This document shows, in pieces, positions 35,374 through 41,718 of a stretch of DNA of 41,718 nt (position 1 is its first letter; each line of letters begins with the position of its first letter). The position numbers and the translations under genes are program-made. The DNA comes from Bacteroidales bacterium (GTDB taxonomy: Bacteria > Bacteroidota > Bacteroidia > Bacteroidales > F082): assembly GCA_018400955.1 (NCBI GenBank), contig JAGYLH010000019.1:1-41718 (forward strand). The letters run 5' to 3'. The notes under the pieces were generated by a model. That model ran no database searches. It saw nothing but the letters and a program-made list of their open reading frames with translations, and was not told where the DNA came from.

Positions 35374-36579
35374 TTACTGCATTTTTGAAAAATATTCAAA
35401 AAGCAATCTTACGCCAAATCCTGTTCCCCCAATGCCACGATAGCTATCACGACGGTCGATATAGGCAGGGCCTGCAATATCCATATGGATGTATGGATAA
35501 TCAGTAAAATGCTCCAGGAATTTTCCAGCAGTGATGGCCCCTGCTTCCGGGCCGCCGATATTTTTAAGGTCTGCAATCTCCGACTTCAGCATGTCGCGGT
35601 ATTCATCCCAGAAGGGAAATTTCACGAGGCGTTCATACACCTGCTCCCCATGTTTTTCGAGCCGGGCGAAGGCTTCGGTGGCTTTTGCTTCCATGGCAAC
35701 AATGCCTTGTGATCCAATGGCTCCGGCAGCCGAACCGGTAAGCGTCGCAAAATCAATAACCAATTCAGGATCAAACTTTTTGGCATAGGCCAGGGCATCT
35801 GCTAAAATGAGGCGACCTTCAGCATCTGTATTTAAAACCTCAACCGTTGTGCCATCGAACATGGTTATCACATCGCCGGGTACATAGGCATTGCCGCCAG
35901 GCCTGTTGTCGGTGGCCGGCACAAGTGCCATGATATGAATCGGTAATTTGGCCGCAGCCACAGCGAATAATGCTGCTGATACCACAGCACTCCCAGCCAT
36001 ATCGCATTTCATGGTGTCCATTGATTTGGTGGGTTTCAGGCTGAGGCCCCCGGTATCGTAAACCACGCCCTTGCCTACAAGTATAATGGGCTTTTTGTTT
36101 ACAGCATTGTCTGGCTTCCATTCCAAAATGGTGAATGTAGGTGGGTCGATGCTTCCGAGGTTTACCGAAAGCAAGCCACCCATCTTGAGTGCTTCAATCT
36201 TATTTTTGTTGAACACCTCTGCTTTTGCACCAGCCTTGCGTGCCTTTTCGCTGATGGTTTCTGCCAGTAAAGTGGCATTAAGCTTGTTTACAGGTTCATT
36301 CACCAGGTCGCGGGCAAAGCAAACAGCTTCAATCAGGATGGTAAGCCGGTTGATGGCTTCAGGGGTAATATTCTCCGAATGGATCTTTACATTTTTCAAG
36401 CTGTTTTGCTTGTCCATGCTGTCTTTTCGGTATTTTAAAAACTGATAATTCGACAATGCCAAACCTTCAACTGTTGCCATAGTTTCGTTGTGAAGGCCTT
36501 CCACATCAACAAAATCAAGGCTTTCGAGTTTTAGATTGTTGGCTTCACCACACAACATGAAAAACCAGTTTTCCGGCAT
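35374..36579 (-). CDS. pepA: Leucyl aminopeptidase (M17), main part of a frameshifted gene
   Basis: This frame has the whole catalytic domain of a cytosolic M17 aminopeptidase, which removes N-terminal residues from peptides. Metal-binding and catalytic segments are intact: VGKGVVYDTGGLSLKP (Lys and Asp ligands), MKCDMAGSAVV (Asp), the signature NTDAEGRL, and FATLTGSA. The product ends with YRGIGGTGFGVRLLFEYF. Its first 10 codons are out of frame with the true protein: correct reading enters at about GEANNLKLESLDF, and the N-terminal domain is in the overlapping frame 36545-36808. One extra base near 36555 explains the break. The restored protein would be about 477 residues, a normal length. 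The GTG/ATG at 36579 is not the real start. Confidence 0.9.
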   Translation of the reverse strand: MPENWFFMLCGEANNLKLESLDFVDVEGLHNETMATVEGLALSNYQFLKYRKDSMDKQNSLKNVKIHSENITPEAINRLTILIEAVCFARDLVNEPVNKLNATLLAETISEKARKAGAKAEVFNKNKIEALKMGGLLSVNLGSIDPPTFTILEWKPDNAVNKKPIILVGKGVVYDTGGLSLKPTKSMDTMKCDMAGSAVVSAALFAVAAAKLPIHIMALVPATDNRPGGNAYVPGDVITMFDGTTVEVLNTDAEGRLILADALAYAKKFDPELVIDFATLTGSAAGAIGSQGIVAMEAKATEAFARLEKHGEQVYERLVKFPFWDEYRDMLKSEIADLKNIGGPEAGAITAGKFLEHFTDYPYIHMDIAGPAYIDRRDSYRGIGGTGFGVRLLFEYFSKMQ

Positions 36580-36808
36580 TGCTCAGGCGTTTGGATTCAG
36601 GTTCATCCGTTTTTACAAATACAATAAAAACGACATCATCGTAGCGATTGAGCACCACCAGGTCCTTATTGTTTTGTTGCTGTTTGTTCACATAATCCAG
36701 TTCAACAGCACTCAGGCCATAATTAGCAAGCTGCTCTGGGGTTTGACAGATATAAGCAGTGTTTTTATCGGTGTCTCTTGTGGATACAAGTTGAATGGTT
36801 ATTGACAT
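36545..36808 (-). CDS. pepA: Leucyl aminopeptidase, N-terminal domain fragment
   Basis: The 87-codon frame opens MSITIQLVSTRDTDKNTAYI and ends KRLSNAGKLVFHVVW at a stop; removing one base near 36555 joins it to the catalytic domain frame. It matches the small alpha/beta N-terminal domain of M17 enzymes in size and position, although this domain is poorly conserved. A -7 element TATTTTTG (complement of 36841-36848) lies 33 bp upstream, with a TTG 22 bases before it, so the true gene start is here at 36808. Confidence 0.8.
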   Translation of the reverse strand: MSITIQLVSTRDTDKNTAYICQTPEQLANYGLSAVELDYVNKQQQNNKDLVVLNRYDDVVFIVFVKTDEPESKRLSNAGKLVFHVVW

Positions 36809-36901
36809 GGCTTATTGGGTTAATTTTTTTTCGTGGAGGGCAAAAATAAGAAGAAAGGCAAAGCAATGGTCAATTTTGGTAAATTGACACCTTGTTCTTT
36901 G

Positions 36902-38140
36902 CTAAATATAATTGAGATAAGGGGTTACCTGCCTTAGGATGATAGCGGTGGCACCAATTTGTGCTTGGACATATTCCTTGCAAATTTTCGAAGACTTCTG
37001 AATCAGTAGTTCGTCTGCGACCAATTGATTAAAAATATCTTCCGCGCTTTTAGCGTTTGTCACCTCAAAGGCTCCTCCCAACTTAATCAGTTCAACGGCT
37101 TCGGAAAATTTATGGTGATTTGGGCCAAAAATCACAGGACAGCCAAAAGTTACAGCTTCCTGTATATTGTGTATGGCTGTGCCAAACCCTCCGCCGATAT
37201 AGGCAAAACGTGCATATTGATAAAGATGAGAAAGTATTCCGATGGAATCAATTACAAGCACCCGGGCTTCGGCTTCAGGATTGAAATTACTCCACAATTG
37301 AAAACCGCTTTCGAGCTGATTCGTTAGCTGCTTGACGTGTGATTTGCTTACATCGTGGGGTGCGATAATTATTTTATAATCTTGGGGCAGATTTTTGATT
37401 ATCGGGATCAAGATTTTTTCATCCTTTGGCCAGGTGCTTCCCAGTATGATCAATTTGTTGTTTGCCACAAACTGCTCAATCGCAGGGAATTTTTCTGCTT
37501 TTGCTGCTATAGCAGCCACCCGGTCAAAACGGGTATCACCCGCAATGCTAACATTCAGAAAACCATGATCATTCAGCAAGTGGGCTGTTTGTTTGTCCTG
37601 CACAAAAAAATGGGTAACAGCATGTAGCTGCTTTCTGAACCAAGCCCCGTAGGACTTAAAAAAATACTGATCCGGCCTGAGCTTAAGAGAGATGTAGAAG
37701 AGTGGAATTTGCTTGATTTGAAGCTTTTGCAAATAATTGTACCAAAATTCATACTTGATAAAAAATGCAGCCGCTGGGTTGAAAGTATTGAGCAGGCGGA
37801 TGGCATTTTGGGGGGTGTCAGCCGGCAGGTAGCTCACACAATCGGCCAATGGGTAATTTTTTCTGATTTCATATCCCGATGGCGAAAAAAAAGTGAGCAA
37901 AATTGCGAATTCAGGATGTTTTTTCTTCAGCGCTTCGATCAGGGGCCGGCCTTGCTCAAACTCGCCCAAAGAGGCGGCATGAAACCAAAGCCAATGTTTT
38001 CCATTGGCAGCTTGTTTTTCCAATTGGGGCCAGTTGTTTTTTCGTCCTTGCACCCATTGCCTGGCTTTGCTGTTGAATGGGGCTGACAGCCTGATCAACA
38101 GGAAATAAAAACTCACAGCCAATTGGTAAAGCCACTGCAT
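36902..38140 (-). CDS. waaA: 3-deoxy-D-manno-octulosonic acid transferase
   Basis: WaaA (KdtA, family GT30) adds Kdo from CMP-Kdo to lipid A precursor at the inner membrane. The 412-residue protein has an N-terminal membrane anchor (MQWLYQLAVSFYFLLIRL), the catalytic motif WFHAASLGEFEQGRPLIEAL with the likely base E60, YEFWYN, ILGSTWPKDE, and the CMP-binding part IGGGFGTAIHNIQEAVTFGCPVIFGP followed by HHKFSEA. All family hallmarks are present. It is the second of two genes on the minus strand: the outer-membrane protein gene ends 15 bp upstream, so they are probably co-transcribed. With kdsD and lptB it gives the window three LPS genes. Confidence 0.94.
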   Translation of the reverse strand: MQWLYQLAVSFYFLLIRLSAPFNSKARQWVQGRKNNWPQLEKQAANGKHWLWFHAASLGEFEQGRPLIEALKKKHPEFAILLTFFSPSGYEIRKNYPLADCVSYLPADTPQNAIRLLNTFNPAAAFFIKYEFWYNYLQKLQIKQIPLFYISLKLRPDQYFFKSYGAWFRKQLHAVTHFFVQDKQTAHLLNDHGFLNVSIAGDTRFDRVAAIAAKAEKFPAIEQFVANNKLIILGSTWPKDEKILIPIIKNLPQDYKIIIAPHDVSKSHVKQLTNQLESGFQLWSNFNPEAEARVLVIDSIGILSHLYQYARFAYIGGGFGTAIHNIQEAVTFGCPVIFGPNHHKFSEAVELIKLGGAFEVTNAKSAEDIFNQLVADELLIQKSSKICKEYVQAQIGATAIILRQVTPYLNYI

Positions 38141-38155
38141 TGGTCGATAATTTTT

Positions 38156-38917
38156 TCAGAAATAGTAATAGGCCTGAGGGGCGCGTTTGTAACCTGGAAT
38201 CATCCAACTCAAGCGGATGCCGAAATAGTTGTCGGAATATTTGGTGTTGTCGGGACCCATCAGCTCAAAATTGTAATCGCGCATACTGGCCGTCCAGGCA
38301 TGGATATATTCCAACGACAGGCTGAAATTCAACACCCTGGAATTGCTCATTAGCAAATAGCCGGCTTCTCCGGCAAGGGCAAAACCTCCCCGCATTTTAT
38401 CGTAGCCTTTGCCGTAATCATCTTCAATTTGTGGTGCAGTCCCAAACTGCGATTCGATGCGAATGTGATGCGACAGGAATCCGGCCCCTCCTTGTATAAA
38501 AAATCCGCTGTTGGGGTTGGGAGAAAATAAATCAAAAATCTTACCTGTTTGAAAATGAATATGGTATCCTCTTTGGAATAAGGTCAGGCTGGTGAAGGTG
38601 CCATCGCCATCAATAATTTCACCTGTGGAAGTGGTGATCATTTGCAACAATTCGCTGCGGTTGGTAACCTGGTCGCCAAATATAAAATTGGCATTCAGGC
38701 TGTGCAGCCAGTTCTTGTCCGTTTTGTATATAATGCCGGCTCCAATGGTAGAATTGTATCCAAAATAGGCGGTATTGTCGCCACCCGGAAACTGCAGGGC
38801 ATAACTGCCTTTGAAAAGGAATGTGGAGATAATTGTGTCGCTGATGCGCAGCTGCGCTTGCAGGGCAAAAGGCAACAGCAGAACCAAAACAATTACCGTA
38901 AATTTTACATCTTTCAT
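38156..38917 (-). CDS. Outer-membrane beta-barrel protein of unknown function
   Basis: A 253-residue exported protein. Signal peptide 1-22 (MKDVKFTVIVLVLLLPFALQAQ). The rest alternates hydrophobic and polar residues with many Gly, Tyr and Phe: YALQFPGGDNTAYFGYNSTI, GFFIQGGAGFLSHHIRIESQ, GGFALAGEAGYLLMSN and VLNFSLSLEYIHAW. These look like transmembrane strands of an eight- to twelve-strand barrel. It ends DNYFGIRLSWMIPGYKRAPQAYYYF, with an unusual aromatic tail. No family name can be given. It precedes waaA by 15 bp and shares its transcript, perhaps linking it to LPS or outer-membrane biogenesis; that is inference. A -7 element TACCTTTG lies 18 bp upstream (complement of 38936-38943). Confidence 0.8.
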   Translation of the reverse strand: MKDVKFTVIVLVLLLPFALQAQLRISDTIISTFLFKGSYALQFPGGDNTAYFGYNSTIGAGIIYKTDKNWLHSLNANFIFGDQVTNRSELLQMITTSTGEIIDGDGTFTSLTLFQRGYHIHFQTGKIFDLFSPNPNSGFFIQGGAGFLSHHIRIESQFGTAPQIEDDYGKGYDKMRGGFALAGEAGYLLMSNSRVLNFSLSLEYIHAWTASMRDYNFELMGPDNTKYSDNYFGIRLSWMIPGYKRAPQAYYYF

Positions 38918-39217
38918 CTAGCTTCTAATTTCAAGCAAAGGTAAGGATTTGATGCAGTTTTGAACACAAACAGCCTGTTTGAGGGAAAATCTTATTTTGA
39001 TGTGCCGGCCTCATTTATTTTCAGATATAACAGCAGTATGTCTTTGCGGTGTTTTGAGTCTCTCTAGGATAAAGGATTATTTCCCACTAAGACACTAAGG
39101 TGCACAAAGTATGCAACTACAACAGAAAACACCTATTGCACATAATTGCAATTTAGATCTGATAGATACCTACATTTTATTTTCAAAAAAAAGAAAATAC
39201 TGATTCAAGCTGCTTCT
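38918..39217. other. Intergenic stretch with a repeat-like segment
   Basis: No gene is supported. It holds the -7 element of the outer-membrane protein gene near 38936-38943. At 39042-39109 the words CTTTGCGGTGTTTTGAGTCT and ACTAAGACACTAAGG...GCACAAAG are roughly inverted relative to one another, like the CTTTGCG-based intergenic repeats seen at 27692-27834. I see no clear terminator for the DsbD gene, only AT-rich sequence and a run of A at 39184-39195. Confidence 0.4.
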
Positions 39218-41677
39218 TTAAGGGATCCGATAGAGCGATTCCCCTTTTTTGAAAGCTTCAACCCCATCACGCAGGAAGCTGATAAACTTATCAACGTTCA
39301 GGTCATAGGCCTTGGGTTCGATCAGCACCTGGTTATCGTGGCCCATCAATACATAATAGGGCTGGGCATTCACACCGAACTTGGCAATTTGAAAATCAGC
39401 ATATTTTCGTCCGATGGTTTTCTTTACTTTGCCATCGTAGGCAGATGTGATCCATTCGCTTTCGGGCAAACTGGTTTTATCATCCACATACAAGGCGATG
39501 ATGAGGTATTCCCTTTCCAATATTTCGAGCACCCGCGGATCGGACCATACATTGGCTTCCATTTCGCGGCAATTGACACAGCCGTGGCCTGTGAAGTCGA
39601 TAAAGATGGGTTTGTTCAATGCTTTGGCGCAGGCAACCCCTTGCTCATAGTCGTAATAGCCTTGCAAGCCATGCGGCAAGTGCAGTTTATCACCGTGTTT
39701 GGGAATTTCGCATAGCTCGCTGGCTTGCTGACTTGTTATAGCCCCGCCCATGCTCACCGTTTTAACATTGGACCGGATGATCTGGTTCAGGTCGAAATCG
39801 TGGGTATGCTGAGGTGGCAGGTAGCCTGAAAGGGCCTTCAATGGGGCGCCAAACATGCCGGGAATCAAGTAAACCACAAAAGTAAAGGTGATAATAGCCA
39901 GCATCAACCGTGGAACGCTCAGGAATTTGATATCCGAATCGTGTGCAAATTTAATTTTACCCAACAGGTACATACCCATCAGGAAGAAAATCACTATCCA
40001 GAAGGCAAGATAAATGTCGCGGTCCAGTATGCCCCAGTGGTAAGTTTGATCGGCGATGCTGAGAAATTTGAGACCCAGCGCCAGCTCAATAAACCCAAGC
40101 ACAACCTTTACTGAATTCAACCAGCCGCCTGACTTGGGCAGACCGCTGAGCCAGGATGGAAAAAAGGCAAAGAGTGTAAAAGGCAAAGCAAAAGCCAGCG
40201 AGAATCCAAACATGCCGATAATGGGCATAAGCACCTCACCTCCGGCAGAAGCTACCAAAATCGTCCCCACAATAGGGCCTGTGCAACTAAATGATACCAA
40301 AACAAGGGTCAAGGCCATAAAAATGGTGCCCATAAAACCCCCTTTGTCGGCTTTGGCATCAGATTTATTGACCAGCCAACTGGGCAAAGTGAGTTCGAAC
40401 ATACCGAAAAAAGCAGCGGCAAAAAAGACAAAAACCAAAAAGAATAACACATTGGGAAACCAGTGGGTGCTGAGCCAGTTGGCAAATCCCGGGCCTGCAA
40501 TAACTGCCAGCGCAGTGCCGATAAGCGTATAAATGGCAATGATGGACAAGCCATAAACGCTGGCTTGTATTTTGCCCTGCGTTTTGTGTTCCTTGTCTTT
40601 CATAAAGAAAGCTACCGTCATCGGAATCATGGGGAAAACACAGGGCGTTACAATAGCTGCCAGTCCACCCAAAAAGGCCAGGAAGAAAAATCCCCACAGG
40701 CCTACGCCACCACCTTGTATGGCGGCTGCACGTTGCACAGATTCGCTGACCACAGGGGCGGCCTCTTCGCCAACAATTAAATTGCCAGCACCATCATACG
40801 AAACTGTAAAATCCTCGTACAAGGCCACGCAACCAACATCGTTGCACACCATATAGGCAATTTCACCTTGCACGGCAAAAGCCTCATCGCCGGTGATTTT
40901 AATGTTTTGCCTGAATTCAGCAAATTCGCGGAACGACTTGATCTCCATTTCAAAAATCTCATCGTATTTTATCTTGCCTTGGGATTCTTCTGTTGTTTTG
41001 CCTACAAGGGTAAAATAGGCTTCGGCATTTTCGTAACTAAATTCAGTTGGCAGGGGGCCATTTTCGGGCACATCTACTGAATATAGATCAAAACCTTCAT
41101 CAATGGTGGCTTTGAAAATCAGCTGGTATTCGCCCGAAGCTTGTTTTTCGGCACGAATATCCCAGCTTACAGGCTGTAAAATACCACTTCCAGGGGCTGA
41201 AGCCGAGGGGCCTCCGCCATCGGGGGTGAGTGTAAATGAAAAGTCGGCTTCGGTAGGGGGGATGCACCGTGTATCATCGCACGACATAAACTCAATAAAC
41301 CCGTTGATGTTCACAGCTTGGTTGCCTGTCAGACGGACTTTTTGTGTGAAGGTAACCTGCCCATCAAAAAACTTAACCACCATATCGAAATTGGGGTCGT
41401 ATTTTTCAATGGAAGCTTCTTCGGTTACTTTTCCGATAAGTTCATATCCCTGGGCTGCTTCAAAGTTGAAGGTCGTTGCCGGCGGGCTCATGGGAATATC
41501 CTGCGAATAGAGGTACCAATTATGGTCAATATCGGCAGTAAAAAGCAGCTTGTATTCATTGGCTGCTGTTTTTTCGCTGGCGAACCGCCATTTTACAGGC
41601 TCAAGTATCTGGGCATCCAATACCAATGCCTGCAAAGCAAAGAGTATTGTTAGTAAAATCGATAGTTTTTTTTTCAT
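39218..41677 (-). CDS. DsbD-type thiol:disulfide interchange protein with duplicated N-terminal domain
   Basis: The 819-residue product moves electrons from cytoplasmic thioredoxin to the periplasm. The start at 41677 is chosen because it begins a signal peptide (MKKKLSILLTILFALQALVLDAQ). Domains: two tandem DsbD-alpha-like beta domains (about 24-150 and 168-300; EPVKWRF... and QPVSWDI...), each ending in a Cys pair (SCDDTRC and VCNDVGC); a membrane part of about eight helices (330-600) with the redox cysteines C346 (TPCVFPMIP) and C465 (FSCTGP); and a C-terminal thioredoxin-like domain with C700-V-N-C703 in FTGHGCVNCREME. Most DsbD have one alpha domain, so the duplication is notable. It is transcribed alone; a -7 element TACATTTG lies at the right edge of the window. 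Function secure, target proteins unknown. Confidence 0.92.
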   Translation of the reverse strand: MKKKLSILLTILFALQALVLDAQILEPVKWRFASEKTAANEYKLLFTADIDHNWYLYSQDIPMSPPATTFNFEAAQGYELIGKVTEEASIEKYDPNFDMVVKFFDGQVTFTQKVRLTGNQAVNINGFIEFMSCDDTRCIPPTEADFSFTLTPDGGGPSASAPGSGILQPVSWDIRAEKQASGEYQLIFKATIDEGFDLYSVDVPENGPLPTEFSYENAEAYFTLVGKTTEESQGKIKYDEIFEMEIKSFREFAEFRQNIKITGDEAFAVQGEIAYMVCNDVGCVALYEDFTVSYDGAGNLIVGEEAAPVVSESVQRAAAIQGGGVGLWGFFFLAFLGGLAAIVTPCVFPMIPMTVAFFMKDKEHKTQGKIQASVYGLSIIAIYTLIGTALAVIAGPGFANWLSTHWFPNVLFFLVFVFFAAAFFGMFELTLPSWLVNKSDAKADKGGFMGTIFMALTLVLVSFSCTGPIVGTILVASAGGEVLMPIIGMFGFSLAFALPFTLFAFFPSWLSGLPKSGGWLNSVKVVLGFIELALGLKFLSIADQTYHWGILDRDIYLAFWIVIFFLMGMYLLGKIKFAHDSDIKFLSVPRLMLAIITFTFVVYLIPGMFGAPLKALSGYLPPQHTHDFDLNQIIRSNVKTVSMGGAITSQQASELCEIPKHGDKLHLPHGLQGYYDYEQGVACAKALNKPIFIDFTGHGCVNCREMEANVWSDPRVLEILEREYLIIALYVDDKTSLPESEWITSAYDGKVKKTIGRKYADFQIAKFGVNAQPYYVLMGHDNQVLIEPKAYDLNVDKFISFLRDGVEAFKKGESLYRIP

Positions 41678-41707
41678 CTTTAAAGCGTGGCTTATTTTTA
41701 ATGACTG

Positions 41708-41715
41708 CAAATGTA
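41708..41715 (-). promoter_or_regulatory. -7 element of the DsbD gene
   Basis: TACATTTG on the minus strand, identical to the -7 element of the SBBP-repeat gene. It is 30 bases before the ATG. The -33 element would lie beyond the end of the window, so only half of the promoter is visible. Confidence 0.45.
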
Positions 41716-41718
41716 GTA

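Noticed and set aside
39146-39715. Plus-strand frame of 189 codons opposite the end of the DsbD gene
   Set aside because: Antisense shadow of the thioredoxin-like domain; no signal or motif of its own. The same holds for plus-strand frames at 40056-40532 and 41103-41510.

Overview
The window looks like a chromosomal segment of a member of the phylum Bacteroidota, probably anaerobic or facultative. The evidence is type IX secretion (T9SS) C-terminal sorting domains on several large secreted proteins, a SusB-like GH97 lipoprotein, a DUF4296 lipoprotein, Kdo/LPS genes, a homodimeric-type pyruvate:ferredoxin oxidoreductase, and promoters of the TTG-N20-TAnnTTTG form. I see no rRNA, tRNA, CRISPR array, prophage or complete insertion sequence.

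Layout. 0.2-5.9 kb: an e(P4)-type acid phosphatase lipoprotein, the pyruvate:ferredoxin oxidoreductase gene (one frameshift, with a Rex-like operator in front), and a divergent dihydroorotate dehydrogenase-like gene. 6.1-20.3 kb: an accessory, envelope-facing region with a frameshifted T9SS cargo gene, GH97 glucosidase, a badly frameshifted M48 protease, a small secreted/anchored protein, a 4.4-kb frameshifted SBBP-repeat T9SS protein, an intact 1313-residue T9SS protein with a seven-repeat FG-GAP propeller, and a small orphan gene with its own terminator. 20.5-23.6 kb: a TPR/LytS-type histidine kinase and its LytTR response regulator (3' end frameshifted). 23.6-26.9 kb: queA (3' end frameshifted), pssA and a barrel/leucine-rich-repeat protein. 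26.9-29.2 kb: lptB, an AhpD-like protein and kdsD on the minus strand. 29.8-32.8 kb: recQ, the DUF4296 lipoprotein and a convergent small lipoprotein. 33.2-35.3 kb: deoC, then a two-gene unit of very small proteins ending in a strong terminator, and a two-CxxC protein. 35.4-41.7 kb: pepA (one frameshift), waaA, an outer-membrane protein and a DsbD-type reductase with a duplicated N-terminal domain.

How the genes fit together. Several serve the envelope: kdsD, waaA and lptB act in Kdo synthesis, Kdo transfer and LPS export; pssA makes phospholipid; DsbD supplies reducing power to the periplasm; the T9SS cargos, GH97 enzyme and lipoproteins are exported. The pyruvate:ferredoxin oxidoreductase and its Rex-like operator suggest redox-controlled fermentation.

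A major caveat: frameshifts are strongly clustered (about 6.2-6.4, 10.0-15.2 and 23.3-24.0 kb, plus single lesions near 3.58 and 36.55 kb). Where they can be resolved, most are missing single bases and the protein remains recognisable across them. This fits local sequence error at least as well as gene decay, so calls of 'pseudogene' here mean 'interrupted as given'. The most interesting non-coding signals are the Rex-like site, a MITE-like inverted-repeat element at 32.9-33.06 kb, a 27-bp near-perfect palindrome in front of deoC, and the repeated promoter architecture.
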